NCBI RefSeq assembly: GCF_027923905.1
Contig: NZ_AP026966.1
Coordinates: forward strand, 1,055,001-1,119,000
Source of the DNA: Massilia varians
GTDB taxonomy: Bacteria; Pseudomonadota; Gammaproteobacteria; Burkholderiales; Burkholderiaceae_D
Length of the DNA stretch: 64,000 nucleotides
Direction of reading: 5' to 3'
In this document: positions 49,855 through 61,355 of the stretch, in pieces
Layout of the letters: the number at the start of each line of letters is the position of its first letter
Position numbering within the stretch: the stretch's first letter is position 1
Program-made: the position numbers and the translations under genes
Notes under the pieces: model-generated
Told to the model about the DNA's origin: nothing
The model's database searches: none
What the model saw: only the letters and a program-made list of their open reading frames with translations

Positions 49855-52800
49855 ATGCCCTGGGTCGATGCGCAGCGTGTCGGCCCCTTCCCGGGCCACG
49901 CCTACCTGTGGGGACTGGTGGTGCTGGTGCTGCCGAACCTGCTCCTGATCGGCGCTCTATTGATGCTGCTGGCCGCGACCACGCGCTCGATCATGCTGGT
50001 GTATGTGGGCGTGCTGGCCTTCCTGGTCCTGTATATCGTGGCAGGTAACTTCACGTCGGACATCAACAACGAGTGGGTCGCCGTCCTGTCCGACCCGTTC
50101 GGCGGCAGGGCGCTGGGGCGCGCCACGCGCTACTTCTCCGCTGCGGAGCGCAACGCGGGCCTGCCGGAGATCGGCGGTTACGTGTTGGCCAACCGCCTGC
50201 TGTGGAGCGCGGTCGCGCTGGCGCTGTTCGGCCTGACGCTCCTGCTCTTCAAGCCGCAGCGCGCCGGCATCGGCAAGCGCCTGTTCGGCAAGGCCAGGGC
50301 GCTGCCCCAGGCCGCGCAGGCGCCGGCACACATGAAGCTGCCGCGCATCGAGCCGCGTTTCAGGGCCTCCACGCGCTGGATCCAGTGCTGGCACATCCTC
50401 GCCTTTGACGCGGCTGCCGTCTTCAAGAGCGTGCCCTTCCTGGTCATGCTGCTGTTCAGCGTCCCCAACCTGGTGGGCGCGGCGAGTCAGATGGGCGAGA
50501 TCTTCGGCACCAGCGTCTATCCGATGACCCACCTGATGGTCGAGCTGCTCAACGGCAGCTTCACCTTCATGCTGCTCATCATCGTCACCTTCTACGCGGG
50601 CGAGTTGATCTTCAAGGAGCGCCAGGCCAGGATCGCCGACGTGAGCGACGCCATGCCGATGCCGAACTGGGCGCCGCTGGTGGCCAAGAGCCTGGCCCTG
50701 GTGGGCGTGGCGCTGGCCTTCCTGCTCACCGGTATGCTGGCGGCGATCGTCATCCAGCTGGTCAAGGGCGGCGCGCCGGTCGAACCGATGGTCTACCTAA
50801 AGGGCATGCTGATCGGCGGGCTTCCTTTCGTCCTGCTGGGACTGTTCGCGGTGGTGCTGCAGGTCGTGTCGAACAACAAGTTCATCGGTTACCTGCTGGT
50901 GATTCTCTTGATCGTGTTCCAGCTCGTGGCCAGCGTGATGCACTTCGAGCACAACCTGTACGACTTCGCCGGCATGCCACGCATCCCGTACTCCGACATG
51001 AACGGCTTCGGCCACTTCATCGAAGGCTGGGCCTGGTTCGCCGCGTACTGGAGCCTGTTCACCGTCGCGCTGCTGATCGTGGCCCAGGCCTTCTGGGTGC
51101 GCGGCCTGTCCTTTGCATGGCGCGAGCGCGTGCGCGAGGCGGGACGGCGCCTGAAGGGCAGGGCCGGCGTGGCGCTGGCCATCTGCACCGTCGGGGTCGT
51201 CGCGCTGGGCGGATGGATCTTCCACAACACCAATACCCTGGCCAGGTACGAGGCGGGCGACGTCCGCATGGACAGGCAGGCACGTTACGAGAAGGCCTAT
51301 CGCCAGTACAAGGACCTGCCGCACGCCAAAGTGCTTGATGTGCGCGCTGCGGTGGACATCTACCCGGAACAGCGCCGCGTCATGATCCGGGGCAGCTACG
51401 TGTTGGAGAACAAGACCGGCAAGCCGGTCGACTCCCTGCCGCTGCAGGTCAATCCCGACGTCGTGACCACCTAGGGGGCGCTGCCCCCGCACCAGGTGTT
51501 GGTGAGCGACAAGGAGTCCGGCTTCAGCATCCTCAAGCTGGCGCAGCCAATGCAGCCAGGCGCACGCCTGCCGCTGGAATTCGTCGTCGACGTGCGCCGT
51601 CCCGGCTTCTCGAACGGTGGCGACGCCGACGTGATCAATTTGAACGGCACCTTCTTCAACAACCGCGCCTTCTTCCCGCAGCTGGGCTACCAGCCGGGCA
51701 TGGAACTGCAGGACCGCAACGAACGCCGCAAGCGCGGCCTGGGCGAACCCGAGCGCATGGCCAAGCTGGAGAACACCGCGGCGCGCCAGCATTCGATGTT
51801 CGGAGCGGAGGCGGACTGGATCAGTTTCGAGACCACGGTCTCGACCAGCGGCGAGCAGATCGCGCTGGCGCCCGGCTACCTGCAGAAGTCGTGGAAGGAA
51901 AACGGCCGCAACTACTACCAGTACAAGATGGACCAGAAGATGATGCCGTTTTTCGCCTATCTCTCGGCCGACTGGCAGGTGAAGAAAGGCGATTGGAAGG
52001 GCATGCCGATCGAGGTCTACCACGACCGCAAGCACGCGTACAACGTGGACCGGATGATCATGGCCACCCGCAAGTCGCTGGATTACTTCACTACCCAGTT
52101 CACGCCCTACCAGCACAAGCAGGTGCGTATCCTGGAATTCCCCAACTACCAGAGCTTCGCCCAGTCGTTCGCCAACACCATCCCGTTCTCGGAGTCGATC
52201 GGCTTCATCGCCGACCTGCGCGACAAGGAGGCCATCGACTATGTGTTCTACGTGACGGCGCATGAAATGGCGCACCAGTGGTGGGGCCACCAGGTCACTG
52301 CCGCCAACGTGCAGGGCGCGAGCATGCTGATCGAGTCGCTGTCGCAGTACTCGGCGCTGATGGTGATGGAAAAGGAATACGGACGCCACCAGATGCGCCG
52401 CTTCCTGCGCTATGAACTCGACCGTTACCTCAGCTCGCGCGGCAGCGAACGGATCGAGGAGCTTCCCCTGTACAAGGTGGAGAACCAGGATTACATCCAC
52501 TACCGCAAGGGCAGCCTGGTGTTCTACCGGCTGCGCGACGAGATCGGCGAGGCGGCGCTGAACCGCGCGCTGAAGCGCTACCTGGAGGACAAGGGCTACC
52601 AGGAGTCGCCGTTCACGACGTCAAGCGAGCTGCTCGACTATATCCGCGCCGAAGCGCCGGCGGACAAGCATGCCCTGATCGCCGACCTGTTCGAGAAGAT
52701 CGTCTTCTACGATAACCGCGTCCTCGACGCGAAGGCGGTCAAGCGCGCCGACGGCCAGTGGGACGTGACCATGCAGCTGCACCTGGCGAAGATGGAAGCC

Positions 52801-53049
52801 GACGGCCGCGGCAAGGAAACGCCGCGCGCCTACGACGAACCGGTGGAGATCGGCGTGTTCGCCCGTGCGCCGGGCGCCAAGGAGCAGGACGAGCGGGTGC
52901 TGCTGCTGGAAAAGCGCATGCTCACGGGTGACAAGCCGGTCGTGACCGTCACGGTCAAGGAGCAGCCCTTCGAGGTCGGAGTCGATCCGTACAACAAGAT
53001 GATCGACCGCGTGTCGCGCGACAACCGCAAGGCAGTCAGCATCGACTGA
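49855..53049 (+). pseudogene. ABC permease / M1 aminopeptidase fusion, truncated and interrupted by TAG
   Basis: This reads as the large fusion protein that usually partners the ATPase: a membrane part with about ten helices, then a periplasmic M1 zinc aminopeptidase with HEMAH (52261-52275) and a downstream Glu. The N-terminal membrane helices are missing, and similarity begins at PWVDAQRVGPF (49858). At 51472-51474 an in-frame TAG splits the gene; the same frame continues (GALPPHQVLVSDKESGF) to the stop at 53047. The peptidase domain has no further damage. An ATG at 49855 could start a shortened product. Family members I know are about 1,200 aa. Confidence 0.87.
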
Positions 53050-53075
53050 GCGCAGGACTGACGCGCGATGGCCAC

Positions 53076-53103
53076 GCAGCCCTCTCGAACGAGGGCTGCT
53101 TTA
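53076..53103. terminator. Convergent terminator hairpin
   Basis: A perfect 9-bp stem GCAGCCCTC / GAGGGCTGC with a 6-nt loop lies between the two converging genes. The T run is short on both sides (3 nt to the right), so the strength is uncertain. Confidence 0.5.
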
Positions 53104-53481
53104 CATCAGGACCAGCGGGTTCTTGGTCACCGCCACCGCCACGATGTAGGCGAAGCAGGCCAGCGCGCCCACGAAGGCCGCCGTGCGCACGCCCTGGGTC
53201 CGGCCGCGCTTGAGAGCAATGGTGCCGAGCACGATGTAGGCGACCAGGCCCACCACCTTGGCCGTGAGCCACGGCATCTGGCCGGGATACTGATGGCTGA
53301 CCACCGCCAGGCCGATGGCGCTGGCGAGCAGCAGGGTGTCGACGATGTGCGGCACGATCCTGGCCCAGCGCTGCGCTAGGTTCGGCGAGGCGCGCAGCAT
53401 CCAGATGCCGCGGACCAGGAACAGCAGGCCGCTCAGGGCCACGAAGCTAACGTGCAGGTGCTTGAGTGCGATATAGGGCAT
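53101..53481 (-). CDS. SirB2 family membrane protein
   Basis: 126 aa with four hydrophobic segments. The start MPYIALKHLHVSFVALSGLLFLVRG and PHIVDTLLLASAIGLA are typical of SirB2 (invasion-gene-regulator-like) proteins, whose function is unknown. The ATG at 53481 matches the family start better than the upstream in-frame ATG at 53502. Confidence 0.88.
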   Translation of the reverse strand: MPYIALKHLHVSFVALSGLLFLVRGIWMLRASPNLAQRWARIVPHIVDTLLLASAIGLAVVSHQYPGQMPWLTAKVVGLVAYIVLGTIALKRGRTQGVRTAAFVGALACFAYIVAVAVTKNPLVLM

Positions 53482-53517
53482 GGCGGGGGCGGGAATTGGC
53501 AACCCGCCCAGTATGCC

Positions 53518-55154
53518 TCAGGTCGCCGCACGCGGGTCGATCGCGAATGGACGTTCGCGGTAATCGAACCAGTCGACATCGGCATGCAGGCCTGTTCCGG
53601 CCATGTCCTGGCAGGCCATGCCCACGAAGGCGCCGGTGAAATTCGGTTGTCCCGGCGCCGATGCCTCGTCCGACAGGATGCTGGCATCGAACCCGTGCGC
53701 CAGCCACTGCCATTCCTGCCCAGGCGGTAGCCGAACAGCAGCCGTTCCTCGTCGACCTCCACGCGCAATTCCACCGGCCGGCCTGCCGGCAGGGGAATCG
53801 GCGCGCTGAAGGCATCGGACTGCATGTGGTTCGGCAGGCTGCTCATCACGCGCAGGTGCTTGCCCAGTTCCTCGTCGTGGCTCAGGTACAGGTAATGGAA
53901 CTTGGCCGCGCCGTAATAGCACACCAGGCCGGCCGCTTGCTGGTAGTGCTGCGGTTCGAAGTCCACCACCGTGCCGGCGCTGTAGCAATGCGCCGCCTGC
54001 CGGCGCGCCACCAGCGCCTGGCGGAACTGGCTGCCGATCGATTCGCGTCCGAACAGGCGCAGGTGGCCCGGGCGGGCGTCCAGGTTGAAAATCTCCTCGG
54101 GCCATGGGGTACGCAGCCACTGGAAGGCGGGCGGCAGTTCGCTGCCGTCGAAGTCTTCGCGCACCGGTTCGGGCGGGAAGCGGTGTTCCGGCAGTGGCGG
54201 CGCCTCCACCCGCAGCTCGGGCGTGCCGCGGCCGTCGCGGCTGCGCAGCCAGCCGTCCTCGCCCCAGACCATCGGCTGGATCGCCGTCTCGCGTCCCAGC
54301 GTGCAGGTGCCGCGATTGCGCAGCGGACGGCCGCACAGGTAGACCATCCAGGTCTGGCCGTCGGGCGTGTCGACCAGGTCCGCATGGCCGGCGCGCTGCA
54401 GCGGCGCGTCAGGCCGGTTGCGCGCGCTGAGGATGCTCACGTCCGGGTGCAGTTCGTAGGGCCCGCGCAAGCTGCGCGAGCGCGCCATCGTCACCCCATG
54501 GTTCCAGCCGGTGCCGCCTTCCGCGGTGAGCAGGCAGTAATAGCCATTGCGCCGGTACAGGTGCGGCGCCTCGGTCAGGCCGTGCGGCGTGCCCTTGGAG
54601 ATGTTCTCGCGCTGCCCGACCAGCTTGCGCTCCTCGCGCGAGTACTCCTGCAGCACGATGCCGGCGAAGCGGTTGCCGCCGGGCCGGTGGTCCCACAGCT
54701 GGTTGAGCAGGTAGGTGCGTCCGTCGTCGTCGTGGAACAGGGAAGGGTCGAAGCCGCTGCTGTTCAGGTACACCGGGTCCGACCAGGGACCGTCGATGCC
54801 GGGGCTGGTGACCAGGTAGTTGTGGAAGTCGCGCCAGGAAGCGCTGCCCGTTGCGCCGCCGGTCGAGGTGCGGCCATAGCGCTTGACGTCGGTGTAGATC
54901 AGCCAGAACAGGCCGTCGGCATACGTGAGGCAGGGCGCCCACACCCCGCAGGAATCGGGTGCGCCGAGCATGTTCAGCTGGCTCGCGCGCTTCAATGGGC
55001 GGCTTGCCAGCCGCCAGTTGGCCAGGTCGCGCGAGTGGTGGATCTGCACGCCCGGATACCACTCGAAGGTGGAGGTGGCGATGTAGTAATCCTCGCCCAC
55101 GCGCACGATGGACGGATCGGGATTGAAGCCGGGCAGAGTCGGGTTCTGGATCAT
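53518..55154 (-). pseudogene. GH43 family glycoside hydrolase (beta-xylosidase-like), frameshifted near the C-terminus
   Basis: The start at 55154 (MIQNPTLPGFNPDPSIVRVG) is overlapped by the MFS gene stop (ATGA). The five-bladed propeller has the expected acids: Asp in NPDPS, Asp in GFDPSLF and Glu in LTEAPHLY. A GH43_C2-like beta-sandwich follows, as in XynB-type beta-xylosidases/arabinofuranosidases. Near 53718 one base is missing: the frame up to LLFGYRLG continues, one base shifted, as QEWQWLAHGFDASIL to the stop at 53518. Adding one C gives 545 aa. The break is after the catalytic domain, so it is either a sequence error or a mild C-terminal lesion. Confidence 0.85.
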
Positions 55155-56392
55155 GCTGTTTCCTTGACGGGAGAATCGGCGCGCACCGGTTCGCGCACCA
55201 GGGTCCACAGGAGGACGGCGGCGGCCAGGTCCAGCACCGCCAGGCTGACGAAGAAAGGCGTGTAGCCCACGCTGCTCATCAAGCCGCCGATCAGGAGCGA
55301 GAAGATCAGCAGGCCCAGGTTGCCGAAGGTGCCGCACATGCCGGCCACGGTGGCCACTTCGTTGCGGCGGAACAGGTCGGAGGACATGGTGATCACCGTG
55401 ACCGAGAGGGTCTGGTGGGCGAAACCCGCAAGGCTGAGCAGGGCAATCGCCGCAAAAGCGTCGTCCACGAAGCCGACGAAGGCCACCCCCATCATCATGA
55501 TCGCTCTCAGGGTGAAGGCGCCGCGCCGCGCGTCGATCAGGCGCACGCCGCGCTTTTGCAGCCACAGCACCACCGCGGGGCCGAACAGGCAGCCCAGGTC
55601 GGCCGCGAGGAAGGGCAGCCAGGCGAACATGGCGATCTGCTTCAGGTCGAAGCCGCGCACCGTGGTCAGGTACAAGGGCACCCAGAAGGACAGCGTGCCC
55701 CAGGCCGGGTCGGCGAGGAAGCGCGGCAGCGCAATGCCCCAGAAGTTGCGCTGCCTGAGGATGCTGGAGACGGAAGGGCGCTTGCCGTCGCCTTCCAGGT
55801 GCCGCTCCTGGCCCGCGGCGATGTGCCGTGCCTCGTCGCTGGACAGGCGGCGGTGACGCGCCGGCGCATCGTACAGGAGCAGCCAGATCGCCACCCACAC
55901 CAGGCCGAGCGCCCCGGTGATCACGAAGGCGGATTGCCAGTTGTAGTGCAGGATGGCCCATACCACCAGCGGCGGCGCCAGCATCGAGCCGAACGAGGCG
56001 CCGATGTTGTAGATGCCGCCGGCCATGCCGCGCTCTTTCGCCGGGAACCATTCGGACACCGCCTTCATCCCGGCCGGATTGGCCGAGCCTTCCGCCAGTC
56101 CCAGCAAGCCGCGCAGCACCGCCAGCATCTGCCAGTTGGTGGCGAAACCGTGCAGCATGCAGATGATCGACCAGGCCACCGCGAACATCGCATAGCCGAA
56201 CTTCAGACCGATCACGTCCAGCACATAGCCGCATAAGGGCTGCAGCATGATCGCGCCCAGGAAGGCCGCCGTGATGTACGAATACTCGGCGGTGCTGATG
56301 TCCAGTTCCTGCAGCACGATGGGCGCGGCCACGGCCAGCGAGCTGCGGGTGAGGTAGTTGATGACCGCCCCCAGCATGACCAGGCCGATCAT
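55151..56392 (-). CDS. MFS transporter (hexuronate/sugar-acid type)
   Basis: At least 413 aa with twelve predicted membrane helices. NYLTRSSLAVAAPIV in helix 1 and PAGMKAVSEWFPAKERGMAGGI are typical of the ExuT/anion-cation symporter group. It is coupled to the GH43 gene and probably imports the released sugar or oligosaccharide. The start is uncertain: family members carry KIKGLRWW before helix 1, which is encoded here, but the codon at the expected start (56420-56422) is ATT. The next ATG upstream (56539) would read through the operators. I give the ATG just before helix 1. Confidence 0.8.
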   Translation of the reverse strand: MIGLVMLGAVINYLTRSSLAVAAPIVLQELDISTAEYSYITAAFLGAIMLQPLCGYVLDVIGLKFGYAMFAVAWSIICMLHGFATNWQMLAVLRGLLGLAEGSANPAGMKAVSEWFPAKERGMAGGIYNIGASFGSMLAPPLVVWAILHYNWQSAFVITGALGLVWVAIWLLLYDAPARHRRLSSDEARHIAAGQERHLEGDGKRPSVSSILRQRNFWGIALPRFLADPAWGTLSFWVPLYLTTVRGFDLKQIAMFAWLPFLAADLGCLFGPAVVLWLQKRGVRLIDARRGAFTLRAIMMMGVAFVGFVDDAFAAIALLSLAGFAHQTLSVTVITMSSDLFRRNEVATVAGMCGTFGNLGLLIFSLLIGGLMSSVGYTPFFVSLAVLDLAAAVLLWTLVREPVRADSPVKETA

Positions 56393-56425
56393 CCACCAGC
56401 GCAGTCCCTTGATCTTCCGAATGAA

Positions 56426-56442
56426 AATGTTTGCGCAACCAT
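56426..56442. promoter_or_regulatory. Palindromic operator 1 upstream of the MFS gene
   Basis: AATGTTTGCGCAACCAT, a near-palindrome around GCGC. It resembles LacI-family sugar-operon operators. It lies in the leader, or just inside the coding region, depending on the true start. Confidence 0.55.
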
Positions 56443-56480
56443 TATGTTGGGCTGCCAACCATATAACATTATTTAAGCTA

Positions 56481-56496
56481 AATGTTAGCGCAAACT
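56481..56496. promoter_or_regulatory. Palindromic operator 2 upstream of the MFS gene
   Basis: AATGTTAGCGCAAACT, the same pattern 55 nt from operator 1. A minus-strand promoter may overlap it (TTGCGC, then TAATGT after 16 nt). Two sites at this distance could allow cooperative or looping repression. Confidence 0.55.
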
Positions 56497-56602
56497 TCCC
56501 AGTGTGCGGGGCCGGGAATCGATTCCGTGCGCATGGCATTTGCCGGAACGGCAGGGGCGGCTTATGCTCGTCCTGCCATCATTCATCAACAACGGAGACG
56601 GC

Positions 56603-57103
56603 ATGAAAAAACTGGTCGGTATCGTGGCCTTGACCTTGGCCGGGAGCTGCGCCGCGGCGCAGCAGGACACGACGGGTGCCACGCGCGAGTCGGCAGTCGC
56701 CTACTGGACCTCGGGCTACATTGGCGCGGAGCTGGTCGGTGCCGGCTGCCTGCTCCCGACACTGCCGGACGTGCAGCCAGGGCTGGCGGGGCAGCGCCCC
56801 GCTGCCCTCAAGGCCATCGCGACATGGAAGGATTGCCACCGCCGCCTGATGGGGGCGCTGGCACCGGAGACGGCCCACAAGGCCATTCCGGCCGAGCTGC
56901 TCGCCTCCATGACGTCGGCCGAACGCGAGGCGGCGCTACGCCATGTCGCCGCGGTGCACGGGAAGCTCGCCGATGCGCTCCAAGCGGATGCCGCCAGGAC
57001 GATCGCGGCCCAGCAGGCCTGGGTGGAGGCGAGCCAGCGCAATCACGACGGCTATGCCGAGCACCTCGATGCGACACGCGATCGCTATGCCCAGCGGCGC
57101 TAG
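56603..57103 (+). CDS. Hypothetical secreted protein
   Basis: 166 aa, preceded by GGAG at 56594-56597. The N-terminus MKKLVGIVALTLAGSCAAAQ is a signal peptide (possibly lipoprotein-like, with Cys at residue 16). The mature protein is mostly helical and alanine rich, with two Cys (about residues 49 and 78) that could pair. I do not recognise a family. It stands alone, divergent from the MFS gene and convergent with the ribonucleotide reductase gene. Confidence 0.75.
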   Translation: MKKLVGIVALTLAGSCAAAQQDTTGATRESAVAYWTSGYIGAELVGAGCLLPTLPDVQPGLAGQRPAALKAIATWKDCHRRLMGALAPETAHKAIPAELLASMTSAEREAALRHVAAVHGKLADALQADAARTIAAQQAWVEASQRNHDGYAEHLDATRDRYAQRR

Positions 57104-57122
57104 GATGCGCTGGAACGCATCC
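57103..57122. terminator. Possible hairpin between convergent genes
   Basis: GGATGCG / CGCATCC with a 6-nt loop lies between two converging stop codons. There is no T run on either side, so it may only be a weak pause site. Confidence 0.35.
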
Positions 57123-57123
57123 C

Positions 57124-59589
57124 TCAGCCGCATTCCCCCACGTAGTGGCACTCGTCGCAGCGGGTGCAGCCGTCCACCTTGCGCAGCGCGCGCGCGCCGC
57201 ATTCCGGGCATTTCGCGCCGCTGACCGTGGGCAGGGCGCCCGAGCTGGTCGGCGGCTGCGGTTCGGCCTCCAGCGCCGCGCCCCCGCCGCGTTCGGCGAA
57301 GCGCCGCGCCAGTTCCGGCACCGGCACCTGGTTGCCCCAGGCATCCAGGAAGCCGCGCCGGATCAGCACGCGCTGCAGCATGAAGGCGATCGCCGCCACT
57401 TCCGAGTCGTGGTAGACCGGCACCTGGGTGCCGTCCTCGCGGGTGAGATGGCCGCAGCGCACCGGGCCCTTTTCCCAGACCACGTCGCGCATGTCGGCCA
57501 GCGCCCGCGCGATCGGCCCGCCGGCGCGTGCCACCATCGACAGCAGGCGCATCGAGGCCGTGATCCATTGCTGGCCGCCGGTACGCTGGTTCGAGGGCAT
57601 GAAGAATTCGAAGGGGCGCTCGACCGTCACCTTGCGGCCTTCGTGCACGCCGTCGGCGCGGATGAAGCTGACGGTGAGGTAGGCGGTCTTGCGGCCTTCC
57701 TGGGTCGCGTATTCGATCTTCGAGGTCACCGATTCCAGTTCGCCCAGCGGGCGCCGCTCGAAGCGCTTCTGCAGCGGGTCCTGGTCCGGCAGGGCGGCCT
57801 GTGGCGCCTGCGGCGCCGCCGACAGCACACTGCCCAGCACCGTGTTCGGCCGGTAGGTCGCCAGCCCCTTCAGGCCCGCCTGCCAGGCCTGGCTGTACAG
57901 GTCGCGGAAATCCTCGAAGGGGTAGTCTTCCGGCACGTTGACGGTTTTCGAGATCGCGGTGTCCACGAAAGGCTGGACCGCCTGCACCATGCGCAGGTGG
58001 TCCAGCGCGCGCATCTCGAGCGCCGTCACGAAAGCGGGCGGCAGCGAGGCCATGTCGTGCCCCATCTGGCGGTACAGGCGCCAGGCATGGTCTTCCACCT
58101 CGTAGCTGCGCATAGCCCCGTCCGGCATGCGCTTCTTGCGCTGGTAGGTCCAGGAGTAGGGCGGCTCGATGCCGTTCGAGGCATTGTCGGCGAAGGCCAG
58201 CGAGATGGTGCCGGTCGGCGCGATCGACAGCAGGTGCGAATTGCGGATGCCGTAGCTGCGGATCGCGTCGCGCAGCCAGTCGGGCAGGCGTTCGACGAAC
58301 TGGCCGTCCAGGTACTGCTCCGCGTCGAACAGCGGAAAAGCGCCTTTCTCGCGCGCCAGCGCGACCGAGGTCGCGTAGGCGGCGTCGCGCAGCGTCTCGG
58401 CGATGCGCGCCGCCATGGCGCGGCCTTCGTCGGAATCGTAGCGCAGGCCCAGCATGACCAGGGCGCTGCCCAGTCCCAGGAAGCCGAGGCCGATGCGGCG
58501 CTTGGCTTGTGACTCGGCGGCCTGCTGCGGCAGCGGCCACTCGGTCGCGTCCAGCACCAGGTCGAGCATGCGCACGCCGACCGAGGCCACCTCGCACATG
58601 CGCTCGAAATCGAATTGCGGCTCGGCGCCGAACGGGTCGAGCACGAAGGCGGTGAGGTTGACCGAGCCGAGGTCGCAGCAGCCGTAGCCCGGCAGCGGCT
58701 GCTCGCCGCAGGGGTTGGTGGCGCGCAGCTCTTCCGCGTACCAGAGGTTGTTCTCGTCGTTCATGCGGTCGACGAACAGCACGCCCGGCTCGGCGTGGTC
58801 GTAGGTGGAAGCGATGATTTTGTCCCACAGTTCGCGCGCCGCGACCTGCCGGTAGACCCAGAGCCCGTCTTCGCGGCGGTAGGCGCCGGCCATGTCTTCG
58901 TCGCCCGGTTCGGCGCGGTGCACCAGTTCGAACAGCGCGTCGCCTTCCACCGCGTGCATGAAGGCGTCGGTCACGCCGACCGAGATGTTGAAGTTGGTGA
59001 GCCCGCCTTGATCCTTGGCGGCGATGAAGCGTTCGATGTCGGGATGGTCGATGCGCAGCACGCCCATCTGGGCGCCGCGCCGGGCGCCGGCCGACTCCAC
59101 CGTGCGGCAGGAGGCGTCGAACACTTCCATGTACGAGACCGGCCCCGAGGCGCGCGAGCGGGTGCCGTGGACCTTGCTGCCCATCGGGCGGATCGCGCTG
59201 AAGTCGTAGCCCACGCCGCCGCCGCGGCGCATGGTTTCCGCCGCCTCGGACAGTGCGGTGTAGATGCCGGGTAGACCGTCCTCGCTGCCGGAGATGGAGT
59301 CGCCCACCGGCTGGACGAAGCAGTTGATGAGGGTGGCCTGCAGACCCAGGCCGGCGGCCGAGTTGATGCGCCCGGCCGGAACGAAGCCCTGTTCCTGGGC
59401 CCACAGGAAGCGCGCTTCGAGTTCTTCGCGCAGGTGCTCCGGTTCGAGCGCCGCCAGGGCGCGCGCCACGCGCCGGCGCACGTCGAGGATGCTGCTTTCC
59501 TCACCCTTGGCGTATTTCTCGCGCAGGACGTCGAGCGAGACCTCCTGCGGCGCCATCGCAGCGCCTGCCGGCTGGTCGAGCGCGTTCAT
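57124..59589 (-). CDS. nrdJ: Adenosylcobalamin-dependent ribonucleotide reductase (class II)
   Basis: 821 aa. It reduces ribonucleotides using a radical formed from coenzyme B12. The finger-loop NPCGEQPL (with the Asn, Cys and Glu of the active site), [19 protein letters not shown] and a C-terminal zinc-ribbon-like CPECG...CDEC segment are as expected. The large C-terminal extension and the absence of a separate beta subunit fit class II rather than class Ia. It starts 10 nt after the ubiK stop and is likely co-transcribed. Its coenzyme need links it to the cobalamin genes 30 kb away. Confidence 0.92.
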   Translation of the reverse strand: MNALDQPAGAAMAPQEVSLDVLREKYAKGEESSILDVRRRVARALAALEPEHLREELEARFLWAQEQGFVPAGRINSAAGLGLQATLINCFVQPVGDSISGSEDGLPGIYTALSEAAETMRRGGGVGYDFSAIRPMGSKVHGTRSRASGPVSYMEVFDASCRTVESAGARRGAQMGVLRIDHPDIERFIAAKDQGGLTNFNISVGVTDAFMHAVEGDALFELVHRAEPGDEDMAGAYRREDGLWVYRQVAARELWDKIIASTYDHAEPGVLFVDRMNDENNLWYAEELRATNPCGEQPLPGYGCCDLGSVNLTAFVLDPFGAEPQFDFERMCEVASVGVRMLDLVLDATEWPLPQQAAESQAKRRIGLGFLGLGSALVMLGLRYDSDEGRAMAARIAETLRDAAYATSVALAREKGAFPLFDAEQYLDGQFVERLPDWLRDAIRSYGIRNSHLLSIAPTGTISLAFADNASNGIEPPYSWTYQRKKRMPDGAMRSYEVEDHAWRLYRQMGHDMASLPPAFVTALEMRALDHLRMVQAVQPFVDTAISKTVNVPEDYPFEDFRDLYSQAWQAGLKGLATYRPNTVLGSVLSAAPQAPQAALPDQDPLQKRFERRPLGELESVTSKIEYATQEGRKTAYLTVSFIRADGVHEGRKVTVERPFEFFMPSNQRTGGQQWITASMRLLSMVARAGGPIARALADMRDVVWEKGPVRCGHLTREDGTQVPVYHDSEVAAIAFMLQRVLIRRGFLDAWGNQVPVPELARRFAERGGGAALEAEPQPPTSSGALPTVSGAKCPECGARALRKVDGCTRCDECHYVGECG

Positions 59590-59599
59590 GGCGCTGGGG

Positions 59600-59953
59600 T
59601 CAGGGCTTGTCGAGGATTACGTGCGGCGCGGACGGATCGGTGGCGCCGGGGAGGGCGTCGCCGGCAGCCGGCGTGGAGGCGGCCGGCGTGGCCGCCGCCG
59701 TCGTGCTGCCGGGGCCGCCCTGGGCGGCCAGGCGCGCTTCCAGTTCCACCACGCGCAGCTCGAGCGCCTCGAGCTTGGCACGGGTCTTGGCCAGCACCTG
59801 GGCCTGGATGTCGAACTCTTCGCGGGTGACCAGGTCGAGCTTCGAGAAGCCCTGGGTCATCATCGCCTTGACGTTTTTCTCGATGTCCTTGGCCGGCGAG
59901 CTTTCCAGCGCCTGGTTGATCTTGCCCTGGATGTCATTGAAGAAGCTGTTCAT
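59600..59953 (-). CDS. ubiK: Ubiquinone biosynthesis accessory factor UbiK (YqiC/BMFP)
   Basis: 117 aa. [53 protein letters not shown] is the family core (amphipathic helix and coiled coil, to about residue 80), and the tail is Ala/Pro/Thr rich. UbiK assists late steps of ubiquinone synthesis, probably within the Ubi complex at the membrane. Two ATGs are possible (59959, 59953); AGGAA sits about 6 nt before the second, which I prefer. Confidence 0.85.
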   Translation of the reverse strand: MNSFFNDIQGKINQALESSPAKDIEKNVKAMMTQGFSKLDLVTREEFDIQAQVLAKTRAKLEALELRVVELEARLAAQGGPGSTTAAATPAASTPAAGDALPGATDPSAPHVILDKP

Positions 59954-59980
59954 GTCCATTTCCTTTCAGTCGGATCGCAC

Positions 59981-59997
59981 TGCACCACGACAGTGCA
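59981..59997 (+). promoter_or_regulatory. NtrC-type upstream activator site
   Basis: TGCACCACGACAGTGCA fits the NtrC pattern TGCAC-N7-GTGCA exactly. It lies about 135 bp before the sigma-54 promoter of torF-glnK-amtB, a usual enhancer distance, and just upstream of divergent ubiK. Confidence 0.65.
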
Positions 59998-60130
59998 ATG
60001 CACTCCGCTTTTGGTGCGCCGCGCCGCGGCACCTGCCGGGCGCTGGGGTTTCGCCGGTTATTCGAATCGCAAATGGGGCGGATGGCTGAGAAAACAAGCA
60101 TTCCGGCACCGTTTCGATGGTTTTTTGAGC

Positions 60131-60146
60131 TGGCACACATCCTGCT
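60131..60146 (+). promoter_or_regulatory. Sigma-54 promoter of torF-glnK-amtB
   Basis: TGGCACACATCCTGCT has the -24 GG and -12 GC separated by the required 10 nt. It is about 85 nt upstream of torF. With the NtrC-type site it indicates induction under nitrogen limitation. Confidence 0.7.
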
Positions 60147-60245
60147 AAAGAGTGGACAGGCGTGTAGCAATCCAGATTGTAAACCGCAACGGCCCGCGTC
60201 ACGGTTCAGCCGTCGAACGCAGCTGTTGAAAATAAGGGGAATGTC

Positions 60246-61344
<1,099 letters not shown>

Positions 61345-61355
61345 GGGGAAGCCGA

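Noticed and set aside
53433..56438. A single minus-strand open frame of about 1000 residues spanning the MFS and GH43 genes
   Set aside because: Only the GH43 part (from 55154) is real. The first part is an out-of-frame reading of the MFS gene, which has its own coding frame.
59999..60019. A second NtrC-like site (TGCAC ... GTGCG)
   Set aside because: The half-sites are 10 nt apart instead of 7, so it does not fit the NtrC pattern; only the site at 59981-59997 does.
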